Below, piece after piece: positions 51,414 through 59,928 of a DNA stretch of 64,000 bases (the first letter of the stretch is position 1; every line of letters begins with the position of its first letter). Under the pieces are notes generated by a model. That model made no database searches and was not told the DNA's origin. It saw only the letters and a program-made list of their open reading frames with translations. Source of the stretch: Glycomyces salinus (lineage in GTDB: Bacteria; Actinomycetota; Actinomycetes; Mycobacteriales; Micromonosporaceae); the NCBI RefSeq assembly GCF_016428645.1, contig NZ_JAELXW010000017.1:62001-126000 (forward strand). Reading direction: 5' to 3'. Both the position numbers and the translations under genes were made by a program.

Positions 51414-51905
51414 ATGACGACGAAACCCGCCCCGATCCCCGACGGCTACGGCACCGTGACCCCCTGGATGGTCACCGAGGACACCGCCGGACTGCTCGAC
51501 TTCCTCAAGGCGGCGTTCGATGCCAAGGAGCTGGGCCGAGTCGAGGGACCCGAACCCGGCGGCATCGGCCACGCCGAAGCGCGTATCGGCACCTCCATAG
51601 TGATGATGTTCGACTCCCCGTTCAAGGTCGAGACTCCTGCTCTGCTACGTCTCTATGTGGACGACGCAGAGGAGGCGATCCGGCGCGCGGTCGACGCCGG
51701 CGCGGCGGTGGTCACCCCGGTGACCGACGTACAGGCATGGGGAGACAGAGTCGGCAGGGTGAGAGACCCCTTCGGGAACCTCTACTGGCTTCAAGAGCGC
51801 GTCGAGGAGGTCGACCCCGCCGAGGTTCCCGAGCGCTTTCAGGACCCGAAGTACGTCAAGGCCATGGAGCAGACCCAGGTGATGGAGGCCCCAGGCATGG
51901 TGTGA
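51414..51905 (+). CDS. VOC-superfamily protein (glyoxalase/bleomycin-resistance fold)
   Basis: 163 residues. PhnB-like VOC protein: IPDGYGTVTPWMVTEDTAGL near residue 10, LDFLKAAFDAKELGRVEGPE, then HAEARIGTSIVMMFDSPFKV near 55, LYVDDAEEAIRRAVDAGAAV near 88, and the closing VRDPFGNLYWLQERV. One metal-type His is present; the function of such single-domain proteins is broad. ATG 51414 has GGAGAGAG upstream. A VOC-type role in resistance is a possibility only. Confidence 0.85.
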   Translation: MTTKPAPIPDGYGTVTPWMVTEDTAGLLDFLKAAFDAKELGRVEGPEPGGIGHAEARIGTSIVMMFDSPFKVETPALLRLYVDDAEEAIRRAVDAGAAVVTPVTDVQAWGDRVGRVRDPFGNLYWLQERVEEVDPAEVPERFQDPKYVKAMEQTQVMEAPGMV

Positions 51906-51980
51906 AGCCCGAAGCCCTCGGGCTCGATTCGGAGATCGGTCGCGCCCGAAGGGCGGGGCCGGAAGCAGCGGACCGGGACG

Positions 51981-52631
51981 TCAAGGGATCCTGCGGGCGA
52001 GGAGATGCGCGTGGTGGAAACCGCGGACCGCATCCTCGCCCGGGGCCTCGACGAGCCGGGCGACCTCCTCGAAACCGGCGCGCTCCAAGAGCACGGTCAC
52101 GCGGGGAATCGAAAGGCGGTAAGCGGTGGTGACCCTGTGGTCGAACGCCCAGGCAAGCTGCGAGTCGTCCTCGTGTGCCGTGAAAGCGACGAGCAGGTGA
52201 CCGCCCGGGGCGAGGACCCGGTGGAACTCCGCGAAGACCTCGGGGAGCGAATCCGGCAAGACATGGATGATCGAGTAGCGCGAAAGGACACCGCCGAGCG
52301 CTCCGTCCCCGACCTCCAGCGCAGACATCGAACCTTCGACGAACCTCAGCTCGGGATGCTCCCTCCGGGCGATCGCGAGCATCCGCGGCGAGAGATCGAT
52401 CCCGAAGGCATCCAGGCCGAGATCGCGCAGATGCGCGGTGACGTGCCCGGGCCCGCAGCCGACATCGGCCACCGCACCCGATTCGGTCGCCCGCGCGAGC
52501 TCCGCAAACGCCCCGATCATCGCCCGGTCGAAGACCTGCTCCGGAATCGAATCGCGAAAGGTCTCGGCGTACTGCTCGGCGACATCGTCATATGCCGCTC
52601 GGGTGTCGTGAAGGATCTCCGATTCGCCCAT
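51981..52631 (-). CDS. SAM-dependent class I methyltransferase
   Basis: 216 residues. Methyltransferase fold: YDDVAEQYAETFRDSIPEQ near residue 13, SAM-binding AVADVGCGPGHVTAHLRDLG near 55, GIDLSPRMLAIARREHPEL, SRYSIIHVLPDSLPEVFAEF near 115, and VLAPGGHLLVAFTAHEDD. The substrate is unpredictable. ATG 52631 is preferred over a GTG eight codons upstream. It converges on the VOC gene. Upstream is a stretch with two DnaA-box-like 9-mers. Confidence 0.85.
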   Translation of the reverse strand: MGESEILHDTRAAYDDVAEQYAETFRDSIPEQVFDRAMIGAFAELARATESGAVADVGCGPGHVTAHLRDLGLDAFGIDLSPRMLAIARREHPELRFVEGSMSALEVGDGALGGVLSRYSIIHVLPDSLPEVFAEFHRVLAPGGHLLVAFTAHEDDSQLAWAFDHRVTTAYRLSIPRVTVLLERAGFEEVARLVEAPGEDAVRGFHHAHLLARRIP

Positions 52632-52698
52632 GGCCGAGCACGATACACCGACCAACCCGAACCCCTATCGGGGCGATTTGTGGTGATATAACCCGAAG

Positions 52699-52748
52699 GT
52701 ATCCACAGATAGGACACTATCGAGAATAGATCTCACCAGTTATCCACA
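52699..52748 (+). other. Two DnaA-box-like 9-mers
   Basis: TTATCCACA at 52740-52748 is a consensus DnaA box, and GTATCCACA at 52699-52707 differs at the first base; both point the same way, 41 bases apart. Just two boxes, upstream of a methyltransferase gene, do not make an origin. Confidence 0.45.
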
Positions 52749-52904
52749 GGCGCAGAAGTTTCTCTTGCGGGCTTGCGTGGTGCGTGTCAATGTCATATGG
52801 AAAAAACGGCAAGTTGGTTCGGTCCTGGCACACGAGCTGAATTGCCCTCTCGCAGGATCGGTGGCGAGGACGGAGGAGATGTCCCGGGAGCCACCATCAC
52901 AAGT

Positions 52905-52930
52905 CCGCGCGCGGGGCGCCCCGCGCGCGG
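52905..52930. terminator. 26-base perfect palindrome
   Basis: Two 13-base arms with no spacer, all G/C, past the xylanase stop; the second of two stacked hairpins on the xylanase side. Confidence 0.6.
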
Positions 52931-52957
52931 CTCCTGCGAGGGACCCGCGGGTAGATC

Positions 52958-52988
52958 GCGGGCGGGCGGCACCCAGCCGCCCGCCCGC
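52958..52988 (-). terminator. Terminator of the xylanase gene
   Basis: Perfect 13-bp stem (52958-52970 with 52976-52988) and 5-base loop, 68 bases past the xylanase stop on the minus strand. Confidence 0.7.
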
Positions 52989-53055
52989 ACCCACCCCGCA
53001 GGTCCAGAGGTCACGGCGTCTGCGAACACCGCGCCGAGAACCCACGGGGCGTCGG

Positions 53056-54057
53056 CTAACTGCACGAGACGCTTGGCCAGTTCCAGTTGCCGTTGTGCCG
53101 GATCGTGAGCCCGAAGTTGTTTCCGCTGCCGTTGGGAGTGCAGACCATCCGCTGGGAAGTCGGCCATTCGGCGTTGCAGCTCCAGTAGGCGATGGTCTCG
53201 GCCGGAGACGGCACGTCCAGGACGACCCTCCAGTTGCTGGAACCGGAGACCGAGACGTTGAGGTTGTAGCGGTCGCTCCACTGCTGGCCGGCCGAGAGCG
53301 CGGCCGTGCAGGCGCCGCCTCCGCCGCCGTCGTCACCCCCGCCGCCATCGTCCCCGCCGCCTCCGCCGGTGGAGTCGACGGTGATGTTGGAGCTTCCGTT
53401 GCTCTGGTAGCCCTCGGTGGCCATGATCATGTAGTAGTTGAACGAGCCCAGGTTCATGCCGTGCTGCGCCCAAGCGTCGAAGTGCGCACCGGTATCGATG
53501 GTGCCGCTGCTGCGGTGGTTGCGCCGGACGCTGAAGAACTGTTCGAAGGTTGTGTTGCCCTCGACCGAAGGCGCGTCGTACCTCATGGCGTGGACGAGGT
53601 CGTATTCGCTGCCGTCGGCGTAGAAGGAGCCGCGGGTCTCACCGCTGCTGCTGGGGTTGTAGGGGCCGTGGGACTCGACGATGTAGTACTCCACCAGCGG
53701 GTTCGCGGTCCAGCCGTAGAGGGCCAGGTAGCCGTTGCTGCCGTGGTTGACCCAACCGTCGTAGTTGATGGTGCGGCGGCCGCCGTTGGCCCAGCCCTTG
53801 CCGCACACGAAGTTGTTCGTGCCGCTCCACTGGGTGGAGTAGTTGCCGCCGGAGCCCATCGTCATGGAGACACTGCCTTGAGTGTCGGTCCAGAACGAGT
53901 AGTAGTAGCCGTCGTGGGTCCCCTCCTGGTTGGTGGTGATGGTCTGCTGTGCATTGGCGGTTCCGGGCAGCAGCAACGCCGACGAGCCGGCGACGAGTGC
54001 GCCGGCGCCGCCGAGCAGCAGACTGCGGCGGCTGACCGGGGGTTTGTCCTTGGACAT
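53056..54057 (-). CDS. Tat-exported endo-1,4-beta-xylanase, GH11 with CBM2-like domain
   Basis: 333 residues. Signal with twin Arg ([20 protein letters not shown], cleaved near TANA). GH11 catalytic domain (about 38-225): [20 protein letters not shown], nucleophile Glu in [18 protein letters not shown], and acid/base Glu in [18 protein letters not shown]; all GH11 landmarks are intact. A Gly/Asp-rich linker leads to an ~85-residue C-terminal carbohydrate-binding domain ([20 protein letters not shown]), CBM2-like with two cysteines. ATG 54057 has GGAGGA. It hydrolyses xylan outside the cell. Confidence 0.92.
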   Translation of the reverse strand: MSKDKPPVSRRSLLLGGAGALVAGSSALLLPGTANAQQTITTNQEGTHDGYYYSFWTDTQGSVSMTMGSGGNYSTQWSGTNNFVCGKGWANGGRRTINYDGWVNHGSNGYLALYGWTANPLVEYYIVESHGPYNPSSSGETRGSFYADGSEYDLVHAMRYDAPSVEGNTTFEQFFSVRRNHRSSGTIDTGAHFDAWAQHGMNLGSFNYYMIMATEGYQSNGSSNITVDSTGGGGGDDGGGGDDGGGGGACTAALSAGQQWSDRYNLNVSVSGSSNWRVVLDVPSPAETIAYWSCNAEWPTSQRMVCTPNGSGNNFGLTIRHNGNWNWPSVSCS

Positions 54058-54657
54058 GTTTCCTCCTTGAGCAGGCTGGCAGGAAACCAGCGGGCGTTGC
54101 GCGGCTTCGGCGGTCGAGCGGTGGCAAGGCCTTGGGCCGCCGCGTGCCGACCCCGTGCGGCGCACTGGTAATCGGCCGACCGTCACGGTCGGGACGGCCG
54201 GTGGTCGGAGCCGCGGGCGCGGTCCCGATCGACACCTATCGATGTCTTTCAGTGGACTAATTATGGGTGTGACACTGATGGCTGTCAATACTTTCCGGAA
54301 CTTTATCGGAAGATTTTTCGTGCAAATGGGACCACGGTGAGTGCTATATTCCAGCACTAATCGGTCACTGTGGGGGTGAATTGGACTAGATGAGAGGCGA
54401 GCTGGGGGTGGATTGATGTTGGACATTATCGGAAACTTTCGGAGGGTTTCCGAGTGGAATCGTCCGGGCCAGCGCAGTAGCTCGCGGGCAGCACCTCGGC
54501 CCAACATCGCTCCATCCGATGCGTTGGCACGCGGAGTCCTTCGAGTTTCGAAGGGCGGGTCGGACCGGGCAGGGCTCGTCAGCCCCGCCGGGCCCCGACG
54601 CGTTGGCACGCGGAGTCATTCGAGTTTCAGAGGGCGGGTCGATTCGGCCGGAGGTCG
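54058..54657. other. Xylanase upstream region and radA 3' flank
   Basis: 600 bases. From 54240 to 54360 the DNA is AT-rich and probably carries the xylanase promoter. At 54430-54442 a xylanase-type box is seen, and from 54521 a 79-bp tandem repeat runs to the radA end. No gene is supported. Confidence 0.55.
54430..54442. promoter_or_regulatory. CGGAAACTTTCGG box, candidate xylanase regulatory site
   Basis: Contains GAAA-C-TTTC, close to the CGAAA-N-TTTCG palindrome described upstream of Streptomyces xylanase genes (one flanking base differs on the left). It lies ~375 bases before the xylanase ATG, further than usual. Confidence 0.4.
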
Positions 54658-54673
54658 TCAGCCCCGCCGGGCC
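54521..54673. repeat. 79-bp tandem duplication covering the 3' end of radA
   Basis: Copy 1 starts at 54521 and copy 2 at 54600. They share GCGTTGGCACGCGGAGTC, a GAGTTTC core and GTCAGCCCCGCCGGGCCC. The second copy contains the actual radA stop (54658-54660) and last codons; the first copy repeats them 79 bases beyond. Confidence 0.85.
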
Positions 54674-56061
54674 CACGAGCGGGCCGCGGCCTGCTTGGCG
54701 TCGTTCACCGTCTCGACCTCGATCACCTCGATCCCCGTGTGGCGCTCGGAGACCGAGCCTCGCGGGACGATCGCGGTCTTGAAGCCCAGCCGCGACGCCT
54801 CGCTGACGCGGCGATCGGCGTTGACCGTGCGCCGCACCTGGCCGGTCAGACTCACTTCGCCGATCGCCGCCAAGTCGGCGCTCACAGCGATCTCCTGCTC
54901 GGCGCTCACCAGCGCCAGCGCCAGGGCCAAATCCGAGGCCGGTTCGCGCACTCGGATGCCGCCGATCGTCGTCGCGTACACCTCCCGGTCCAGCAGCCGC
55001 AGGCCGCCGCGCCGGGTCAGGACCGCCAGGACCATGTTCAGCCTCGCCTGGTCGAGCCCGGAGACCGTGTGCCGCGGGATCGCACCGTCCTTCACGGACT
55101 TGCCGACGAGCGCCTGGATCTCGACCGGCACCGCCCGGCGGCCCTCCATAGTGACCGTCACGCACGTGCCGGGCGTCGGCTCCGATGGCGCGTCGTCGAG
55201 GAAGAGCCCGGACGGGTCGGCGAGGGAGACGATGCCGTCCTCGGCCATCTCGAAGCAGCCGACCTCGTCGGCCGGGCCGAAGCGGTTCTTGACCCCGCGC
55301 AGGAGCCGCAGCATCGAGTGCCGGTCGCCCTCGAAGTGCAGCACCGTGTCGACCAGGTGCTCCAGGGCCCGGGGCCCGGCGATGTTGCCCTCCTTGGTGA
55401 CGTGGCCGACCAGGATCGCGGCCATGCCTCTGGCCTTGGCCTCGGCGATGATCGCACTGGCCACGGCCTTGACCTGGGTGACTCCACCGGGGACGCCGTC
55501 GGTGTCGCCGGCGAGGACGGTCTGCACCGAGTCGAGGATCAGCAGGGACGGCTTCACGTCCTCGATGTGGCCGAGCACGGCGCCCAGGTCGGTCTCGGAG
55601 GCGAGGTAGAGCTCCTCGGACAGGCAGCCGGTGCGGTCGGCGCGGCGGCGCACCTGCGCGGCCGACTCCTCGCCGGTCACGACCAGGGCCCGGCCGTAGC
55701 CGGCCTCGCCGAAGCGGTGCGCCACTTCGAGCAGCAGCGTCGATTTGCCCACGCCCGGTTCGCCGGAGATGAGGGCGACGCCGCCGGGGACGAGCCCGCC
55801 GCCCAGGACGCGGTCGAATTCGCCGATGCCGGTCGGCAGGCTCGCGGCCTGTTCGGAGGAGACGGTGCCGATCCGCTGCGCCGGGGAGGCCGGGCGCCTG
55901 ACGGCCGCGCCGGGGGCCGCGGGGGAGGCGGCCTGTCTGGGCGGGGCGACGGTCTCCTCCATCGAGCCCCACTCGCCGCAGTCGGGGCACTGCCCGACCC
56001 ATTTGGGGACGCGGTGGCCGCAGGCGGCGCAGGCGTATGAGATGCGCTGGCTTTTCGGCAT
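54658..56061 (-). CDS. radA: DNA repair protein RadA
   Basis: 467 residues. RecA-like branch-migration helicase for recombination intermediates. The N-terminal zinc finger (CAACGHRVPKWVGQCPDCGE) has four cysteines, Walker A ISGEPGVGKSTLLLE is near residue 100, the KNRFG motif (GVKNRFGPADEVG) near 255, and the C-terminal Lon-protease-like domain ends WARRG. Length matches the family. ATG 56061. The gene is divergent from a HAD-phosphatase gene; its end has been duplicated as a 79-bp repeat. Confidence 0.96.
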   Translation of the reverse strand: MPKSQRISYACAACGHRVPKWVGQCPDCGEWGSMEETVAPPRQAASPAAPGAAVRRPASPAQRIGTVSSEQAASLPTGIGEFDRVLGGGLVPGGVALISGEPGVGKSTLLLEVAHRFGEAGYGRALVVTGEESAAQVRRRADRTGCLSEELYLASETDLGAVLGHIEDVKPSLLILDSVQTVLAGDTDGVPGGVTQVKAVASAIIAEAKARGMAAILVGHVTKEGNIAGPRALEHLVDTVLHFEGDRHSMLRLLRGVKNRFGPADEVGCFEMAEDGIVSLADPSGLFLDDAPSEPTPGTCVTVTMEGRRAVPVEIQALVGKSVKDGAIPRHTVSGLDQARLNMVLAVLTRRGGLRLLDREVYATTIGGIRVREPASDLALALALVSAEQEIAVSADLAAIGEVSLTGQVRRTVNADRRVSEASRLGFKTAIVPRGSVSERHTGIEVIEVETVNDAKQAAARSWARRG

Positions 56062-56140
56062 GGCGCAAGCCTACGGGCCGGTTCCGACAGCCCGGGAATA
56101 ACGGCGGGTCGGCGTCGGTGGTTCGGCCTAGACTGGCCGC

Positions 56141-56998
56141 ATGGACTCAGAGGAGCCGAGAGGCGGCTCACCGGCACTCTCGACCGGGCCCGCACCGGCC
56201 CCGCATGCCAGCGCGGTCTTCTTCGATCTGGACAAGACCGTCATCGCCAAGGCCAGCACGCTGGCGTTCAGTCGGCCGCTCTACAAGGGGGGCCTGCTGG
56301 GCCGCCGCGACGTGCTCAAGGTGGCCTATTCGCATCTGGCGTTCCGCCTCGGCGGTTCCAGCGACGAGGAGCAGATGGCGCGCACTCGCGACTATGTGGC
56401 GGCGCTGTCGCGCGGCTGGCCGGCGGGGCAGGTGGCCGAGATCGTGAACGAGACGCTCCACGATCTGATCGACCCGTTCGTGTACGCCGAGGCGGCCGCG
56501 CTCATCGAGGCCCATCGGGCGGCCGGGCGGCATGTGGTGCTGGTCAGCGCCTCGGGGGAGGAGATGGTCGCGCCGATCGGGCGGATGCTCGGAGTCACGG
56601 ATGTGATCGCCACTCGCATGGTGGTGGGCGCGGACGGCCGGTACACCGGCGAGATCGACTTCTATGCGGCGGGGCCGGCGAAGGCCGAGGCGATCAAGGC
56701 GTTCGCGGCCGAGCGCGGGATCGATCTGGCCGTCTCGTTCGCCTATTCGGATTCGATCACCGACGAGCCGATGCTGCGGACGGTGGGTTTCCCGCGGGCG
56801 GTGAATCCGGATCGGGCGCTGCGGCGGTTGGCGGCCGAGGAGGGCTGGCCGCAGTTGTCGTTCCGGCGTCCGGTGCCGGTGCGGGAGCCGATGTCGGGTC
56901 CGGGCCGGTTGAAGGTGCTCGCGGCGGGGGTCGGAGTTGCGGCCGTGGCGCTTGTGGCTTGGCGTTTGTGGAGGGATCGTCGCCTGAGGACCGCGTGA
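56141..56998 (+). CDS. HAD-IB family hydrolase
   Basis: 285 residues. SerB-like HAD phosphatase: motif I FFDLDKTVIAKAS near residue 28, motif II VVLVSASGEEMVAPI near 133, motif III Lys in GPAKAEAIKAF, and motif IV AYSDSITDEPML near 205. The C-terminus is a membrane-anchor-like stretch (VLAAGVGVAAVALVAWRLW) with a basic end. Members act on phosphoserine, phosphatidylglycerophosphate or lysophosphatidate; the membrane anchor favours a lipid-like substrate, but this is not certain. ATG 56141, divergent from radA. Confidence 0.86.
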   Translation: MDSEEPRGGSPALSTGPAPAPHASAVFFDLDKTVIAKASTLAFSRPLYKGGLLGRRDVLKVAYSHLAFRLGGSSDEEQMARTRDYVAALSRGWPAGQVAEIVNETLHDLIDPFVYAEAAALIEAHRAAGRHVVLVSASGEEMVAPIGRMLGVTDVIATRMVVGADGRYTGEIDFYAAGPAKAEAIKAFAAERGIDLAVSFAYSDSITDEPMLRTVGFPRAVNPDRALRRLAAEEGWPQLSFRRPVPVREPMSGPGRLKVLAAGVGVAAVALVAWRLWRDRRLRTA

Positions 56999-57032
56999 GC
57001 AGCGCTTTCCCGCACTCGGTAGCCTCAGCGAA

Positions 57033-58052
57033 ATGGAACGCAAACAACCGGCCAGACTGGCCGACGTCGCCCGAGCCGCCGGTGTCTCGGTGGCAACCGC
57101 CTCTCGCGTGCTCAACGGCTCACCGCATCGGGTGAGCGATCAGTTGAGCGAGCGGGTACGCGAGGCCGCGCGACGGTTGCGATACGCGCCGAACGTGGGG
57201 GCCCAGGTGCTGGCGCGCTCGACTTCGCAGACGGTGGCGCTGCTGCTCCACGATGTCACCGACCCGTACTTCGGGCAGATCGCCGGCGGGGTGCTGGCCG
57301 AGGCGGCCCGCCGGAATGTGCGGGTGCTCATCGCCGACACGGGCATCGACCCGGATTCGGAGGTTCAGCACCTGGACTCGCTGCGCGGCTACCGGCCGCG
57401 GGCGGTGATCGTGGCCGGTTCGCGGACCGTCGACGCCGAGGCCGAGCAGCGGCTGTCCGATCAGCTCTCGGAGCTTCTGGAGCTGGGCGCGACGGTGGTG
57501 AGCGTGGGCCAGCCCGGGCTGCCGGGCCGAGTGGTCAGTCCGGGCAACCGCGAGGGGGCGGCGGCGCTGGCGCGGTATCTGGTCGGGTTGGGGCACCGCG
57601 ATTTCGCGGTGGTGTCCGGGCCCGAGCAGCTGCAGGTGGTGCGGGAGCGCCGCGACGGGTTCATGGAGGCGCTGCCGAGCGACGCGAAGGTGGTGCACGT
57701 GGCCTCGGAGTTCACTCGCGACGGCGGTTATCAGGCCGGGCGGGAGCTGCTCGAGCACGGTTCGCGGCCGACGGCGGTGTTCGTGACCGGTGACGTGCAG
57801 GCCACGGGCCTGTGCACGGCGCTGCGGGAGGGCGGGGTCCGGATTCCCGAGGAGGTCTCGGTGGCGGGCTTCGACGACATCCCGGTGGTGCGCGATCTCA
57901 CTCCGTCGTTGACGACGGTAGCGTTGCCGCTGCATGAGATGGGGGTCAGGGCGCTGGAGGCGGCCCTGGACGAGGAGGGGGCGGTCGCCGACGAGGTGGC
58001 CGTGCCGGCGGAATTGATCGAGCGGGCCTCGACGGCCGCCCCGAGAGATTGA
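57033..58052 (+). CDS. LacI-family transcriptional regulator
   Basis: 339 residues. HTH ARLADVARAAGVSVATASRV at residues 7-26, hinge helix (YAPNVGAQVLARSTSQTVAL), then a periplasmic-binding-protein-like sugar domain (DPYFGQIAGGVLAEAARRNV near 78, VAGFDDIPVVRDLTPSLTTV near 285). It would repress sugar-use genes and respond to a sugar or sugar phosphate. No obvious sugar operon adjoins it, so its target may be elsewhere. ATG 57033; followed by a strong hairpin. Confidence 0.92.
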   Translation: MERKQPARLADVARAAGVSVATASRVLNGSPHRVSDQLSERVREAARRLRYAPNVGAQVLARSTSQTVALLLHDVTDPYFGQIAGGVLAEAARRNVRVLIADTGIDPDSEVQHLDSLRGYRPRAVIVAGSRTVDAEAEQRLSDQLSELLELGATVVSVGQPGLPGRVVSPGNREGAAALARYLVGLGHRDFAVVSGPEQLQVVRERRDGFMEALPSDAKVVHVASEFTRDGGYQAGRELLEHGSRPTAVFVTGDVQATGLCTALREGGVRIPEEVSVAGFDDIPVVRDLTPSLTTVALPLHEMGVRALEAALDEEGAVADEVAVPAELIERASTAAPRD

Positions 58053-58072
58053 CGAATAGATCAGAATCTTTT

Positions 58073-58110
58073 AAGACGGGCCTCGCGAACGCCTTCGCGG
58101 GGCCCGTCTT
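58073..58110. terminator. Terminator after the LacI gene
   Basis: 17-bp stem (58073-58089 with 58094-58110, one G-T pair) and a CGCC loop, 20 bases past the stop. Confidence 0.85.
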
Positions 58111-58111
58111 C

Positions 58112-58611
58112 GCGTCAGGCTTGCTAGGCTTCAAGTATCGGAAATCGGTTTCGCCGAAACATATATGAAACATCCAATAAGGGCCGGCGGCACGCATCTT
58201 GTGCTGCGATTCCGCCGTCGTATTAGATGATGAGACGCGGATCACCAACGCTGCGTGACCTCCATCTCACCAAAGAAACTGGCAAACGATTAAATATAGG
58301 TGTGTTTGGATATAACACCTGGTAGTGCTTCTGCGACCGGCAGGCGGAGGTCCCCGGGGTGCGAAACCGATCATCCGTCAGCGCTGGCCCGGCTGGCGCG
58401 GACGGCGTAATCTCGTCGTTGGATCAGGTAGGAGCCGTGGTGCAGCTCCGAATCCGATCCGAGTCCGAGGAACCGAACCCTTTGCGTGCCGGAAGTGTCG
58501 TCGTTACCGTCCGGCTACAAGACAAGGGCATATTCAGGGTTGGAACTGGATTGATGGCAGCGCGGCCTGAGCTCCAGCACCGCCTGGGAACCATCCGGAA
58601 GGAACGCGATC
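58112..58611. other. Intergenic region of lower GC
   Basis: 500 bases without a supported gene, GC well below the flanks, particularly 58130-58330. It has a GTTTCG-C-CGAAAC palindrome near 58147 and an AGGTGT/ACACCT repeat near 58296. The open frames here lack ribosome sites and family features. The ArsR ribosome site GGAAGGAA lies just before 58612. Confidence 0.5.
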
Positions 58612-58968
58612 ATGGTGCGAGTCACCGTAGAGGCCGAGACGCCCGTTTCACCGGTCAGCGGGGAGACGCTCTCCAAGGCCGATGCCGAGCGCATCGCAGG
58701 TGTCCTTAAAGCACTTGCCGACCCAAACCGGCTGCAGCTCATCAGCCTCATCCAGGCCTCTCCAGATCAAGAGGCCTGCGTCGCCGAGCTCACCGAACCG
58801 CTGGGCCTGTCCCAGCCGACCGTCAGCCACCACCTGCGCATCCTGGCCGAAGCCGGGGTGGTAGAGCGCGACAAGCGCGGTGTGTGGGCCTACTTCCGCC
58901 TCGTGCCCGACACGATGCGGATCGTGGCCGACCTGCTGACCCCGCCCAAGCGGCGCCGCCGCCGCTAG
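58612..58968 (+). CDS. ArsR-family transcriptional regulator
   Basis: 118 residues. Winged-helix HTH: IAGVLKALADPNRLQLISLI near residue 28, then ELTEPLGLSQPTVSHHLRIL (recognition helix, near 62) and the wing VVERDKRGVWAYFRL, ending in an Arg-rich tail. The metal-binding ELCVCDL motif of ArsR is replaced by EACVAELTEP with one Cys, so a metal signal is uncertain. ATG 58612 has GGAAGGAACG upstream. It may act on the gene that follows. Confidence 0.87.
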   Translation: MVRVTVEAETPVSPVSGETLSKADAERIAGVLKALADPNRLQLISLIQASPDQEACVAELTEPLGLSQPTVSHHLRILAEAGVVERDKRGVWAYFRLVPDTMRIVADLLTPPKRRRRR

Positions 58969-59064
58969 GACCTCCTTCGGCCGGCGGCGGTCACCGTCGG
59001 TCGGGGGTAGATAACAGAATTACCGCAACTCGACTGAAACTGTGTCCGGCCATACACTTGTAGT

Positions 59065-59928
59065 GTGACCGGCAGACACCGCAGACCACGACGACTCTCG
59101 AAAGAGGGCCGCCGGCTGCTTGGCGGTGTCGCGCTACTGGCCGTGTTCGCGCCGGTCACGGCCTACACGCTCAACGCCGCGATCGCGCACGTGCGCTCCT
59201 GCGACGACGAGGTGACCCTGACCGTGGCGGCCGCCCCCGAGATCGCCGGTGTCCTGGAGGACTTCGTCGACGCCGGCGGCGGCGCGCCCGAGCGCGGCTC
59301 CGACGTGTGCGCCGACTTCGAGATCATCCCGGTCGCCTCCGATGAGGCGGACCAGTCCGGGGCCGAAGTGTGGATCCCCGAGACCGACCTGTGGCTCGAC
59401 GTCCCCGAGAGCGGACTGCGCGAGCGGTGGGAGGTCATGAACGCCTCCACCGCCTCCAGCCCCGTCGGCCTGGCGCTGCCCGCCGAGGACGACCCCGCCG
59501 CAGTCGACCCGACCGCGGCCGAGGTCGCCGTGGAGGATCCGCGCGCCGACCCGGCGGAGCTGCTGTGGATCACCGTGTTCGGCGTCGGCGACAACATCAC
59601 CGCCTCCGGCGAGGAGGTCATGTCCGCCCACCAGGTCCGGGCCCACAACGCCGAAGGCGGCGACCGGCTCCAGGCCCCCAGTGCCGCGGCCCAGATCGGA
59701 CAGTTCACCTACCCGATGCTCACCGCCGTCGACATCGACGACGACCACCGCGAGGCCGCCCGGAACCTGCTTCGCTCATACGACCTGCCCGAATACAACG
59801 AGCTGCTCGCCGAGGCCGGCTTCGGCCCGCAGGTGACCGTCGGGTCCCAGCGGGACGAGACGATCGTCGCCTCGGCGCTGGAAGCCTGGGACTCCTACTC
59901 CTCGGAGTCCTCGAGCAATTTGGACTGA
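59065..59928 (+). CDS. Membrane-anchored extracytoplasmic protein, substrate-binding-like
   Basis: 287 residues. Signal-anchor near the N-terminus (LLGGVALLAVFAPVTAYTLN) and a predicted external part beginning VTLTVAAAPEIAGVLEDFVD, with AEVWIPETDLWLDV as in solute-binding/VWA-linked proteins of actinomycetes. No C-terminal VWA domain is present. The function is unknown; an extracellular solute-binding fold is the best guess. GTG 59065. Its 3' end overlaps the convergent gene by 34 bases. Confidence 0.6.
   Translation: MTGRHRRPRRLSKEGRRLLGGVALLAVFAPVTAYTLNAAIAHVRSCDDEVTLTVAAAPEIAGVLEDFVDAGGGAPERGSDVCADFEIIPVASDEADQSGAEVWIPETDLWLDVPESGLRERWEVMNASTASSPVGLALPAEDDPAAVDPTAAEVAVEDPRADPAELLWITVFGVGDNITASGEEVMSAHQVRAHNAEGGDRLQAPSAAAQIGQFTYPMLTAVDIDDDHREAARNLLRSYDLPEYNELLAEAGFGPQVTVGSQRDETIVASALEAWDSYSSESSSNLD

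Larger units (their letters stand above)
52632..53055. other. Intergenic region between methyltransferase and xylanase
   Basis: Over 400 bases. It holds the AT-rich promoter region of the methyltransferase, two DnaA-box-like 9-mers, and two very strong hairpins towards the xylanase stop. The stretch 52760-52890 shows no supported gene. Confidence 0.55.

Noticed and set aside
52699-52748. Replication origin based on two DnaA boxes
   Set aside because: No dnaA, dnaN, AT-rich unwinding element or box cluster nearby, and two boxes are expected by chance or for regulation.
58325-58709. Short plus-strand frames before the ArsR gene
   Set aside because: No ribosome site, no family resemblance, and they run into the ArsR gene in another frame. 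Not supported.
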